This document shows, one piece after another, positions 9,707 to 19,872 of a DNA stretch of 64,000 nucleotides. The stretch comes from Aphrocallistes beatrix (lineage: Eukaryota > Porifera > Hexactinellida > Sceptrulophora > Aphrocallistidae): contig OY725496.1 of the NCBI GenBank assembly GCA_963281255.1, positions 744,001 to 808,000 of the forward strand, given 5' to 3'. The notes under the pieces were generated by a model. That model did no database searches. It saw only the letters and a program-made list of their open reading frames with translations, and had not been told where the DNA came from. Numbering within the stretch: position 1 is the first letter of the stretch; each line of letters begins with the position of its first letter. The translations under genes and the position numbers were made by a program.

Positions 9707-9757
9707 ACGCAGAGGCTGCACTGAAGAACACGAATGCTGCTGGACATTTGGACTTGG
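9702..9757 (+). pseudogene. Rac/Rho-type GTPase copy B, second exon remnant
   Basis: The reading RTDAEAALKNTNAAGHL matches the segment before the G5 motif of Rho GTPases. The ECSA motif and what follows, still present in copy C, are deleted here, and the sequence jumps to TTGGATTAGTTGTC. Confidence 0.65.
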
Positions 9758-9782
9758 ATTAGTTGTCATATGGATACAAAAG

Positions 9783-10659
9783 CACTGTCTGGAAAAAAAA
9801 GTATTGCGAACTCTAAAAGTTCCATCCAAATTGTTATAATACTAATCTATTTATAAAGTCAAAAACATTTAATCTGTAACAGATACACTAAATCTGGCTT
9901 CAAATTCGTTTTCTTCACATTCAAATGACTATTTTATAAGCTTTCAACTTAATTTAATACTCTCCTTCAAGATTAAGGATTTTCAGCATTTATGTACCTT
10001 ATGGCACATGTCACGAGTCATCACCATTGTACATGTATAAGATAGCATTGAAAATACGAGGTGGCACAGTTTGAAAATGTTCAGCTTATGGGAGAGTAAT
10101 CGAGTTGAAAGATTATAAAGTGAATAATTCGAATGTGGAGAAATCAAACTTGATTTAAAATTAATCATGTCTTACAAATCTTTTGCCCTTGACTCGTCTT
10201 GATAAATAGATTATTGATAATATTATAACTATTTATATGGGAAATTTGAAGTTTACGAACCCACAATAGCGATTTTAATAAAATATGCTCAAACTTATGA
10301 ATCAATGTGATCGATCACATTGATAATATGTTGAATGAAACTCTCAATATATCCAAAAATATTTAATTAATTAAAAACCCACGCTTGCCACAGGAATGTG
10401 TTGCGTCATTTCCGATTTAAGCCATTTTCAATGGGGAAGCCATACAAGTTTGGGGTTACTACTATATATATAGAAAAATCCCAAATGCTTTCAAGGGTTA
10501 ATAAACCGCAATATTTGTTGTAGTTGAAGTATATTTTATTAAAATTGCTATTATGGGACAAAGTCACTTCTTAGGGCCAAAGTCGCCCCAGTTTACGGTA
10601 ATATTATGACTATTTATATGGGAAATTTGGGGTTTACGAATATTTTTGACCAAGAAGTG
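9783..10659. mobile_element. Tc1/mariner MITE interrupted by a nested element
   Basis: It runs from CACTGTCTGGAAAAAAAAGT to CAAGAAGTG followed by TA. It is related to the family at 233-696 (GTTATAATACTAAT, GTGGCAC core). It is interrupted at 10260-10557 by a second element with 27-bp inverted ends (CCCACAATAGCGATTTTAAT; complement of CCCATAATAGCAATTTTAAT). About 45 bp of host (TAATATTATAACTATTTATA) is repeated after it. The duplicate copy is at 17332-18052. Confidence 0.6.
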
Positions 10660-10867
10660 TATAATAGTGTGATTGCAATCTACAGACAAGACAAGGAGTC
10701 AAACAAGTCGATTGTGGCAGGGTCAAACATCAATATATCTTGTTCAAATTTTGCAGCAATACTTCTTAGACTATGCCTCCAAAATCCTGAAGAGAGCTTT
10801 TTGATAGCTTGAAAAAAGTGAAATTCACTCCACCCTAATATATATATATATCAGCGGTGGGCAAAAA

Positions 10868-11943
10868 CACTAGGATCTTTTTTAAAATTTGTTTGTTCTT
10901 TTGTTTGTCCGAATTGATTGAAGAATTGGCAAGTCGTAGAGATACGAAAATTGGCATGTAGGTGTCAAATGATGAATTTACGATTAAGTTTGTAAATCTA
11001 AGCGAAATTTTCACACCTTTTCTATACAATGCTATGTACGGCTTCACTCTCACAATAGAAATTATTGTACGACACTATTGTAGGCTGTTATCCTTACTAT
11101 TAAAACTCGATTAATGTATATATATATATATATATATATATTTCTCTGTAACGAATTGATTGAAGAAACTGCCGGGCGCAGAAAGCTGATTTTTGGCATG
11201 TGGGAGTCTTTTGGCTATGGCTCCAGTAAGTTCTGAGCTCAGAGCAAAATGTCGACTCATCATGGAATTATGACGTCATTGTCACATTTTTAAAAGTTAA
11301 GCAACACAGTTATTCGGGCATAACTCAGCCATTATAGGAGATAGAAGGCTGAAATTTTAATAGAATCTGTATACTAACACGTCTCACATATGATACAACT
11401 ATCATCAAAAAATGATGACTCATCACTTTGCTATGACGTCATCATTACTCATCCAAATTTAAGAAATTGACAAATTTGGTGTTTTTTCGGGTGATATCGA
11501 TATTTAAACTAAGATGGACATATTTAGAGATGCTCTCCCCTTATAATTAACCAATGTGACCCCAGGCGACCGAAGGGAGCCTCCGGCGGACACAAAGTGT
11601 TCGCCAGCCGCGCAGCGCAAGCAAGCGAAGCGCGCTTGTTACTATTAATACTTCAAAATAATAACTTATATTGATGTTTCAATTATATTATAGTGTAGAG
11701 CAATGAAAAAGGTTATGTGTATATTTTCACACCTTTATATAGATATTTTAACACCATTCGATGAATTTTTAAAAAATTTGCTAGAGACTAGCTTCCTGCG
11801 GTTAGGGTTTTAGGGGTGTAGATCTCGAATATCATATTTTCAGATCGATATGATAAATTATTTGTTTACATTTCTTTACAATAGTTACATAAAGTAAACT
11901 ACAAAAATAAGCTGGATTGACTAACTCCAGGCGCCCGCATTGT
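10868..11943 (+). mobile_element. Long F2 repeat copy carrying a nested F1 copy
   Basis: F2 is a family of about 0.9 kb starting near ATTAAAATGCTAGGAT, with CCGAATTGATTGAAGAATTG and TCGTAGAGATAC. The complete reference copy is at 54267-55188 (minus). Here F2 runs 10868-11088 and resumes at 11640 (ACTATTAATACTTC) to about 11943 (CCAGGCGCCCGCA), where its terminal hairpin has been lost. F1 sits inside it. Confidence 0.6.
11089..11639 (+). mobile_element. F1 repeat, Helitron-like candidate, inside F2
   Basis: It begins TCCTTACTATTAAAACTCGA followed by a TA microsatellite, then GTAACGAATTGATTGAAGAA. It ends with a hairpin-forming GGCGGACAC/GTGTTCGCC and the tail GCAAGCGAAGCGCGCTTGT. Comparison with unfilled F2 copies shows no target-site duplication. 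A 5' TC, a 3' hairpin and no duplication fit a Helitron-like rolling-circle element, but the tail is not the classic CTRR. Confidence 0.55.
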
Positions 11944-12193
11944 ATATTTTGTAATATTTGAGAACATAACCTGGTCCTACGCTGACATCCATCCTAAAAC
12001 GAAACATTTGGTAGGTGTGATCTTCGTACGATTTCCAACTATTTAAGGCTTTCTTCCATTCTAATGGTTGGTATACATACCTCTCCACATCCCACAATGA
12101 CATTGCAATTTTCCAAAACAAATCCCCATAAAAATTTCGAGCACACTCTAGATCACGCCTCCCCAAATTTATTTTCTGACTCCCTGACTGCAT
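11921..12193 (-). CDS. Unidentified 90-residue open frame
   Basis: The frame is rich in aromatic and charged residues (WKIAMSLWDVERYVYQPLEW, SYEDHTYQMFRFRMDV), more protein-like than most short frames in this repeat-rich DNA. I do not recognise a family. On the minus strand, GTGGAGAG|GTATGTAT within it could be a splice donor, so only the first half might be an exon. Its 3' end overlaps the decayed end of the F2 repeat, which argues against a complete gene. It is a possible gene fragment. Confidence 0.2.
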   Translation of the reverse strand: MQSGSQKINLGRRDLECARNFYGDLFWKIAMSLWDVERYVYQPLEWKKALNSWKSYEDHTYQMFRFRMDVSVGPGYVLKYYKIYNAGAWS

Positions 12194-13030
12194 ACAACGT
12201 TAAAGTTGTTATTTGGAGAATACCTAATAGTCCAGCACCACGGGGGGTCAACCGAGAAATTTGATAAGTATATAACTTTTTTGGTGGTTTTGAGTTCTTG
12301 TGGGTCCCCGTGACCAAAATTGAGCCCATGCCACTTTGGCATGTTTGGGCAATTCTTTTTTTGCAAGCTTAAATATTTTGGGCTCCTGAATAATTAGGAC
12401 AATTTCGCATTCAGGAAATCCTACTAAATGATCATGTAGAGTGTTGATTTATGTTTATTTGAACTCATGGAATATAGGAGAGCAAAACAAGGGGTCACTC
12501 GATAGGGTTAGTAGGAGGTTTGAGTTGGAATGTTGCACATTCCTGCGTCGTCAAGGAAATATTCAGCCCGAATATGGTCATCACCCTCAAATGTCTCCAA
12601 ATTTACTACTTACGAATATCAATATTTAAACCTAATTGAGTATGTTATGGCTGGTCCAACGGAAATCGGAAGTAATTTTTTAGTATTTGTATAATGAAGT
12701 ATATATTGAAGGATTCAGCAAGATATCGTAGGCTTTGAAAGTCAGAATTAGCTCAATAATTTACTTTAGTACAAAATGAAAATGCAAAAAATGTAATTTC
12801 ATTCTTAAAATTCACAATTTTAAACCTACCTTGTTTAAAGTAACAGTTTAACTAATAATTTGGACTCTTAGTTAGGATTAAACTCGAGTACAATTAAATT
12901 ATATTTTTAAAAAGTTTCCTCGATAATTTGACTGTTTTCTGATCCAAAATGTTGCTGAATCCTTTAACAAATACTCCAAAATTACACAACTAAAATATAT
13001 AGACATATTTATATATTTGCATTACTAATT
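12194..13030. other. Gene-free AT-rich stretch
   Basis: No supported gene. A GCCATGCCACTTTGGCATG inverted motif lies near 12327. The rest is AT-rich sequence without a repeat I can place. Confidence 0.4.
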
Positions 13031-13035
13031 TAGTA

Positions 13036-13120
13036 GTATAGTAAACCCTCGATTATCCGAACACCTTGGGAAATTATTACCGGATAAGTGAAATAAGTAT
13101 AGTACAACCTCGATTATCCG
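13036..13120. mobile_element. Pogo/Tigger-type terminal repeat, left side (two tandem ends)
   Basis: AGTAAACCCTCGATTATCCG (13036 on) and a second copy, AGTACAACCTCGATTATCCG (from about 13100), are Tigger-type ends. An inverted partner, CGGATAATGGAGGGTTTACTG followed by TA, lies at 18162-18182. The two ends bracket the NHL-C and GTPase-C copies. Confidence 0.5.
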
Positions 13121-13302
13121 AACACACTTCGTTAATTGAAACTGGTTAAGTTTTCAAATAAGTTCAAGTGTGTTTAGGAACGAAATAATAAAGGTTTGCT
13201 TCTATGTCAGGCAATTACGTATGTTTAAATTGAACCATCGACCCAATTTAATTGTATTGGAAGTACGTACCATTCTACAAGTAATTATATCATCGAGAAA
13301 TA

Positions 13303-14194
13303 TTGAGTACACTGGGTGCAATAACTTGTTAATAGCGAGAAGAAGAGTGATAAATTGATCAGTGAATACAAGAAGAAAGGAGTTCCGTTAGCGGTATTCG
13401 GGAAGCATGATGTAACTTCCGAAGATCCTGGTATATTTGCCAATCCTGAGGGTATCACTGTGGATATTGATACAAATAATTTTTACATTTGTGACTACGG
13501 AAATGCTCGTGTACAAGTGTTCGATAGGATGTTTCAATTCCTATTTATGTTCAGTGAAAAAATGAATGGTCCAAGTGGAATCTGTATTCTCCGAGAAAAT
13601 GTTTATGTCACTCAATCTATTGGTTGTGCACTTAACATATATTCTCTTCAAGGGAAGTTATTAAGCACTGTTGGAAACAAAGGAAATGGAGAACTTGAAT
13701 TTAAGGACCCTAAAGGTGTCACTGTTTCCACAGAATGGAGAAGAATTTATATTTGTGAATCTGGTAATAATCGTGTCCAGTGTCTCAACTTAGATCTCTC
13801 ATTCAATTGTTTCATTTCTGATATTAACTTTGCCATGGATGTTAAACTGACAGCTGAGGAGATTGTTATATTGTGTGCGGAAAATCCTTGTATTAGAATC
13901 TACAATGCATCTCACCAGCTCTCAAGACAGATGATCAGCAGAGGAGAAGATAGTGCTAATCAAGTATGGGAAGCGCATCGTTTCCTTCTAGATTCAGATC
14001 TCAACATTATAATGACTGATAGACTCCGTCATTGTGTCTGCATATTCTCCTACACAGGAGCACTGATCTATAAGTTTGGGAAGGAAGGAGAAGAGAAAGG
14101 AGAATTCATTGAGCCAACTTGTATAACTCTAGATTCAGAAAGATGGATTGTTGTTATATCAAAAAATCCCAACTACTGTATCCAACTTTTCTGA
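13303..14194 (+). pseudogene. NHL protein copy C, 5' truncated
   Basis: Homology to copies A and D starts abruptly at about 13303 (GAGTACACTGGGTGCAATAA), inside the linker after the coiled coil. Promoter, start codon and coiled coil are missing. A frame of 279 codons (13355-14194) covers the end of the linker (SEYKKKGVPLAVFGKHD) and the whole NHL propeller to CIQLF, with no stop. The segment after KHD differs from its sisters (VTSEDPGIFANPEGIT). A start at the internal methionine would give a bare propeller, but no TATA box is close upstream. I call it a truncated pseudogene. The clean frame means recent truncation or retained use as a propeller-only gene cannot be excluded. Confidence 0.7.
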
Positions 14195-14626
14195 GTTAGG
14201 ATAGAATTGATTGAACATTTAGTTTAGTATATCATGGACTACATTTAGTTGATTCTTGGTAGCTTTAGAATATTCTATATATTTATTTCTATTTTTAGGA
14301 TTTAAATTGTCGTTAAAAACATAGCGATCTAAAGCACATGCTATTAGTGCTGCTCGAAAAGCGAACAAAAACTAGTGTCTAATCTCTAATGCATTCCAGC
14401 TCAATCTGCGTGCCAAAATTGAGTTTATTAACGAAATTTCTAATTGAATCTCGTTCTTTAATAAGTTCTTTAAGTCGTTTCAAATGAATTTACATTTTAT
14501 ATCATGAGGTCATTTATGATAATACATGCCCACTTGAACCATGATAAAACCAGGGATGCGGCGTTGAAATTCGTTGATATTGCAGGACGCGATAGAAAAG
14601 TTATATTACATGGAATGGGGCATAAC

Positions 14627-14852
14627 CAGGGTTGCCGTGGGAATGGGTTTTCCCATGGGAATGGGAATGGGATGGGGATGGGAATGGGAAATGATTTTTC
14701 CACGTGGGAATTCCCATATGGGAATTCCCATGGGAATTCCCATGGGTTTCCCATATGGGAATTCCCATGGGTTTCCCATGGGAATTCCCACGGGAAATCT
14801 CGTGGGAATGGGATGGGAATGGGAATGGAAATTTCTTTCCCACGGCAACCCT
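14627..14852. mobile_element. Foldback element of GGGAAT/CCCATGGGAATTCC repeats
   Basis: Ends CAGGGTTGCCGTGGGAA and TTCCCACGGCAACCCT are inverted. Between them are variants of GGGAATGGG in one half and of the palindrome CATGGGAATTCCCATG towards the centre. CAGGG-type ends suggest hAT. Its flanks come from different places in the module (left as at 3148, right as at 2741), so no target duplication is visible. It marks a recombination junction. Open frames on both strands here are simple-repeat artefacts. Confidence 0.65.
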
Positions 14853-15140
14853 TTCAAACTTAAAATGCCTACTTTCACTTTCTGCGATTATTTTCTCCGC
14901 AACCATATTTCCGTTAAAGAATATCTACTCTCTATAAAAAAGAGTAAAACTAATGCCAACTCTCTCAAAAGTAGAGTAGAACTAATGCCAACTCTCTAAA
15001 AAATCGAGTAGAACTAATGCCAACTCTCTAAAACTCAGTAGAACTAGTGACAACTCTCCATAAATCGAGTAGAACTAATGCCAACTCCCCAAATTCGCAC
15101 TAATGCCAACTCTCCAAATTCGCACTAATGCAGCGCCCCC
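14853..15140. mobile_element. Right half of the hAT-like foldback (copy in unit C)
   Basis: Nearly identical to 2741-3028, including the tandem arm repeats and the end CACTAATGCAGCGCCCCC, followed by GTCATTTA. The left half is absent and is replaced by the element at 14627-14852. Confidence 0.75.
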
Positions 15141-16116
15141 GTCATTTATCACATACATGCCCACTTGAACCATGATAAAACCAGGGACGCGGCGTTGAAA
15201 TTCGTAGATATTGCAGGACGCGATATAAAAATTATACGTATTACATGGAATGGGGCATAACGGAGAAATATCATGTTAGAAGAGACATTTTTGCGAATTC
15301 ACTCAATAAAAGTGAAAAAAGTGGGACGTCAAGCCAAAAACGGAATGACTCGATGGACCAATCCTCATCCCGAATCTACGTTAATTAAGTGTGCGCCATA
15401 TTGGGGTGAGGCATTGTCCATGTACCGCACTCTCGCTCTGCCTCTGTTCTTGTATTACACCAATTTTGGTATTTGCCATTGTTTTGCCAATACCATAGAT
15501 CCCAAGTTTGAGTGAGTCCAATGTAGGTAACCTAGTCACTAGATACACCATAACCACCAAGCTTATGATTCTGGGAACTCTCAGGTTTGGTATTAGTAGT
15601 ATTATAAATGTGTCTGGATACACATCAAAGAAAATTACAGTGAAATCAGATCTACATCTAGATTGTTGTGCAATTCTTTTGAACTCTAATTCAAATATCT
15701 ACAAAAATGAAGAATATGAAAATGGTAGTAGTTGGGGATGGAGCTGCAGGGAAGTCTTGCCTACTAATCGCATATACAACCAATGCTTTCCTGGTGACTG
15801 TGTCCCTACAGTGTTCGACAACTACTCTGCTAATATTATGTTCCAGGGGAAACCAATTAACTTGGCCTTCTTTGATACAGCTGGGCAAGAAGACTATGAT
15901 CGTTTAAGCCTCTCTCCTACCCGCAAACTGACGTGTTCCTCATCTGCTATGACGTATCTCGAAAAAGCAGTTTTGAGAATATTATCAGCAAATGGATACC
16001 AGAGATAGTTCATCACTGCCCCAAAACGCCTTTTCTGATCGTAGGCCTCAAGAGCGATTTACGTACTGGACAAAACTATCAAGCAGACAGGTATGTTTCA
16101 ATATACAACAGTAGTA

Positions 16117-16460
16117 CCTCGTTAATACGAACAAGGATAATGCGAGACTCCAGATAATACGAAGAGGTATTTTATTCCCTACAGAGGAAACTGCATATTA
16201 ATCTCTTCAGTTAATATGAAAGGGAGGCTATGGGAGCTGCATTTGTCCGAATTATCAATTTGTCATTTGTCCTAATTATCAAGGTGTCGTTTACACTGTT
16301 AGCTAATATAAATTCGCTAAATAATCTGAAAATTGATTTGGACAAATGCAGAACTTACAAAATTTGATGCGGAATTCGGACAAATGCATGCACTCCAATA
16401 TTAATTCCAGATAATACGAACGAATTTCAACCGTCCCCTGATGTTCGTATTAACGACAGG
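16117..16460. mobile_element. Pogo-like MITE in GTPase-C intron
   Basis: A duplicate of 8606-8935 with ends CCTCGTTAATACGAACAAGG and TTCGTATTAACGACAGG. It includes a small extra piece, GAGACTCCAGATAATACGAA, not present in copy B. Confidence 0.5.
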
Positions 16461-17045
16461 CTTCTCAACTCTCAAGATCTCCTCGTGTGACGCGATTTCG
16501 TCATGTGTCACAAGATTAGTGAAAATTCATGATCTCCACAGACCCCCAAATCCCATGATTTGTCACAAATCTCACGAATTACGAACTCTCTCAGTTTCTT
16601 GTGTCTTACAAGAACGATTTATATAATGTCCTACGATAGAATTGTGAGGTTCGTTTAGTCTCACGACGGGTTCGTGAGATTTACGAAATCTCATGATTAG
16701 GACCCCTCGCAGGTTGAGAGTCATGTAACGAGATTCTACTGAAATACATTTACACCTTTAGTGAGATTATCTTATTGTATATTATCTCAGGGTTGGCAGG
16801 ATATGTCTATGTAGTAGAAGCCATGGTGCATACATGCCAACCATCCTGCTTTATAGGACATTCCGCTTTTCCACTCTTCTATTGAGATAATTTTGACGAA
16901 TGTCCCATTTACATGAAATCTCCCCATTACGTCCCGCTTTTTTGGATTCCGTGTATAATACTTCTCTATTGCATCCCGCCATGTCCCGCGAAATTCAACC
17001 CGCTTTTACCATGGCTCAGGTTGGCATGTATGATAGTTGTAGATA

Positions 17046-17199
17046 CCGTCATGTCCAAAACCAACCGTAGAATCTTATGATGGATCATAGATCCACTATA
17101 ATAGTATAAGATTCACACTAAAGGTAGTGTGAATCTTATACTATTATAGTGGATCTATTATCCATCATAAGATTCTACAGTTGGTTTTGGACAGGACGG
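17046..17199. repeat. 154-bp near-perfect palindrome, copy C
   Basis: Same structure as 9553-9706: CCGTCATGTCCAAAACCAAC on the left, GTTGGTTTTGGACAGGACGG on the right, centre near CACACTAAAGGTAGTGTG. It lies directly before the ECSA exon remnant, exactly where a splice acceptor is expected. Confidence 0.75.
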
Positions 17200-17331
17200 A
17201 CACAGAGGCAGCACTGAAGAACACGAATGCTGCTGGACATTTGGAATGCAGCGCCCTTACTCAAACAAACTTAGGCAATGTATTCGATTCTTGCATTAGT
17301 TGTCATATGGATGCAAAAGTACTGCCTGGAC

Positions 17332-18052
17332 AAAAAAGTATTGCAAACTCTGAAATTTCCATCCAAATTGTTATAATACTAATCCATTTATAAAGTCAAA
17401 AACATTTAATCTGTAACAGATACACTAAATCTGGCTTCAAATTCGTTTTCTTCACATTCAAATGACTATTTTATAAGCTTTCAACTTAATTTAATACTCT
17501 CCTTCAAGATTAAGGATTTTTAGCATTTGTGTACCTTATGGCACATGTCACGAGTCATCACCATTGTACATGTATAAGATAGCATTGAAAGTACGAGGTG
17601 GCACAGTTCGAAAATGTTCAGCTTATGGGAGAGTAATCGAGTTGAAAGATTATATAGTGAATAATTCGAATGTGGAGAAATCAAACTTGATGCAAATTAA
17701 TCATATGTCTTACAAATCTTTGCCCTTGACTAGTCTTGATAAATATATTGTTGATAATATTATAACTATTTATATGGGAAATTCGGGGTTTACGAACCCA
17801 CAATAGCGATTTTAATATAATATACTCAAACTTATGAATCAATGTAATCACGTTGATAATATGTTGAATGAAACTCTCAATCTATCCAAAGATATTTAAA
17901 CCGCAATATTTCTAAGTTGGAGTATATTTTATTAAAATTGCTATCATGGGACAAAGTCACCTCTTAGGGCCAAAGTCGCCCCAGTTTGCGGTAATATTAT
18001 GACTATTTATATGGGAAATTTGGGGTTTACGAATATTTTTGACCAAGAAGTG
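17332..18052. mobile_element. Tc1/mariner MITE with nested element, copy C
   Basis: Homologous to 9783-10659 (left end CTGCCTGGACAAAAAAGTAT, right end GACCAAGAAGTG). The nested element with CCCACAATAGCGATTTTAAT ends is also present but shorter, so the nesting predates the segmental duplication. Confidence 0.6.
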
Positions 18053-18158
18053 TCTAATAGTGTGATTGCAATCTACAGACAAGACTTGGAGTACCGGGTT
18101 TAAACAAATGTTAACCTAAAAGTTTAAAAAGAGTAAAGCGAGACTAAGACTCGACTGT

Positions 18159-18182
18159 TCGGATAATGGAGGGTTTACTGTA
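18159..18182. mobile_element. Pogo/Tigger-type terminal repeat, right side
   Basis: GTTCGGATAATGGAGGGTTTACTG followed by TA is the inverted partner of the end at 13036. Between 18183 and 18466 no gene or placed repeat is seen. Confidence 0.55.
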
Positions 18183-18474
18183 TATAAGAATATATTGATA
18201 TGCTGTAGTAGACAGCTACTGGGATTTCTCCCAATCATTTCTGAGGGGTCCATATATTTCAAGATAACAATGAAATATTGGTTCCGAGGAGTCTAAATAT
18301 TTTGGGGCTCCATTCATTCCGTGACAGGCCCTAGCATTAATTTGTCGAAGGCTATTCTATTCTATTCAGCATAATACGATTTGTAATGGCCTATCTATCA
18401 TGAGTCCTACACAATTATATTTTGCTTCTCACTTCTTCTAAGCTTTGTAACTCTATTGTTGTATCCCTATCATA

Positions 18475-18845
18475 CATAGGCGGCGATTTGAGCAAATTAT
18501 TGGGGGGCGAGAATTTTTTATCATCAGAGATTAACACAATTAATTCACTATCATTATAGTATATCAAGTAACATATGAGTTTATTAATGTTTATAGCATT
18601 ATTAATTTCTTGAAACCATATAATGAATGTTTATAGTGAACACCAATAATATAATAACAGTGTGCATTACTTAACATTACTTCACTTTTCCTAAGTAGTT
18701 GTTGTAGATACATGTAATAAATATTGGGGGAAAAAGTACTCGCTTTCTTTAGATATTATTGGGGAGGCGAAAAGACACCTTCGCCCCCTCTAGAAATTAT
18801 TTGAGGGCAATCGCCCTCCTGCTCCCCCCAGGATCGCAGCTTATG
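18475..18845. mobile_element. hAT-type MITE with 8-bp duplication
   Basis: A perfect duplication CTATCATA lies at 18467-18474 and 18846-18853. Ends CATAGGCGGCGAT and ATCGCAGCTTATG are imperfect inverted repeats. Inside, GGGGGGCGA and TCGCCCCC extend the pairing. No transposase. Confidence 0.75.
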
Positions 18846-18949
18846 CTATCATAACAGATGAATGATGTTGGGAAATTCGATTTTGTGGATGATGAATTAA
18901 AGATTTGCGATCTAACTAGCAGTAGTCCCGTTAGCTATTGATTTGTCCC

Positions 18950-19480
18950 TGTTTGTGACTCACTGACTTATTCCTGTGCAAACTGTACTATGGATTGTTA
19001 TAATAATGGATTGTGTGTTAATCCACGTTTTGAAACTACTCAATTCTGTCTCTGTCAGGCAGATTAGGGTGGAACTTTCTGTGAGACTCGTATGAATGAC
19101 TGTGTTTAAGGGACAGTTTAAATCCTGACTGCGTTCCATGCATTAACGCTGGACTTCTACTTCTAGGACAGTCGAATTTAATTTGGCCCCCCTAAATATA
19201 AATATCTGGAGCCGCCACTGATTATACTTGTATATCCAAGTTTGAAGTGGTACTGAATCAGTTAACAAAGTTTCTAACTTGGATGGACTTAGCGAGTCTT
19301 AGATCGAGTATTGTTCAGTAGTAATGACTCTAAAATGTGTAGACATAGGACCTCATAATATATTTCCCTAACAGCTCTTTCAATGAGTTTGCGAATGTGA
19401 ATAAAATGAGACTGGATCTTCCAAAGTGTGATGATGATGAATAGAATGTGATATATCAGCGAAGGACTGAAGCATACCCT
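18950..19480 (+). pseudogene. Decayed EGF-like domain gene fragment
   Basis: From about 18975 one frame reads CANCTMDCYNNGLCVN and then QFCLCQAD, a stop, and GGTFCETRMNDC. This is the six-cysteine spacing of an EGF-like domain running into the next one. A shift then gives NPDCVPCINAG. Further on (19380-19440) SFNEFANVNKMRLDLPKCDD also looks coding. Stops and shifts rule out a functional product. A GCCACTG end near 19210-19222 marks another inserted element. The fragment sits just upstream of copy D. Its tail is duplicated at the left edge of the window. The parent is probably an extracellular multi-EGF protein, which is inference. Confidence 0.5.
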
Positions 19481-19758
19481 GAATACTACAAGATCAATAC
19501 TCAGAGGAACGAAGAGAGTTTTGCTTTATTTCAAATCTCACAAGGTGATCATTTGGAGACAAGATAGGTATATTGCACGAATATATGACGCCAATATATC
19601 TCAGTGCAGTGCTACATTCTGATCCTAGATCACGGATCTATTTTCAGAACTCGATTGCATTAGTTGAATACGATGTCGTGGATATTTTAATATTGTATAA
19701 TGCAGTAGTGCTAGTAATCTGATATCTTAAGAAACAGATTTTAGTGAATATAGTCTAG

Positions 19759-19765
19759 TATAAAA
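19759..19765 (+). promoter_or_regulatory. TATA box of NHL-D
   Basis: TATAAAA in GTATAAAAGCACATAATAAC, 108-114 bp upstream of the copy D start codon. Same context as copies A and B. The mariner MITE found upstream of A and B is absent here. Confidence 0.65.
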
Positions 19766-19872
19766 GCACATAATAACTACTTTATAATATTCTTATTTTA
19801 CACTATACTATCATTATTACAGACTCAGTTCATTAATACACTTGAAGTTAAACAGATATTTCGAAGATTGTC

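Larger units (their letters stand above)
15707..17300 (+). pseudogene. Rac/Rho-type GTPase pseudogene, copy C (two exons)
   Basis: This is the best preserved GTPase copy. Exon 1 (15707-16090) starts [20 protein letters not shown] with a good P-loop. One lost base after YTTNAF and one near GAAGACTATGATCGTTTAAG shift the frame. Between them [15 protein letters not shown] and, later, SFENIISKW and [14 protein letters not shown] are readable in other frames. It ends GCAGACAG|GTATGTTT, a splice donor. A second exon remnant near 17195-17296 reads AALKNTNAAGHLECSALTQT then NLGNVFDSCI, which holds the Rho-family G5 motif ECSA. The C-terminal polybasic-CAAX tail is absent, replaced at 17332 by a mariner MITE. 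The intron of about 1.1 kb is a stack of mobile elements. It is dead as it stands. Confidence 0.8.

Noticed and set aside
11115-11142. TA microsatellites considered as replication or recombination sites
   Set aside because: They are a constant part of F1 and occur wherever F1 occurs.
14497-14999. Several overlapping open frames on both strands rich in G, N, M, P, W, F
   Set aside because: They follow the GGGAAT/CCCATGGGAATTCC simple repeat, which has no stops in any frame; no start context or homology.
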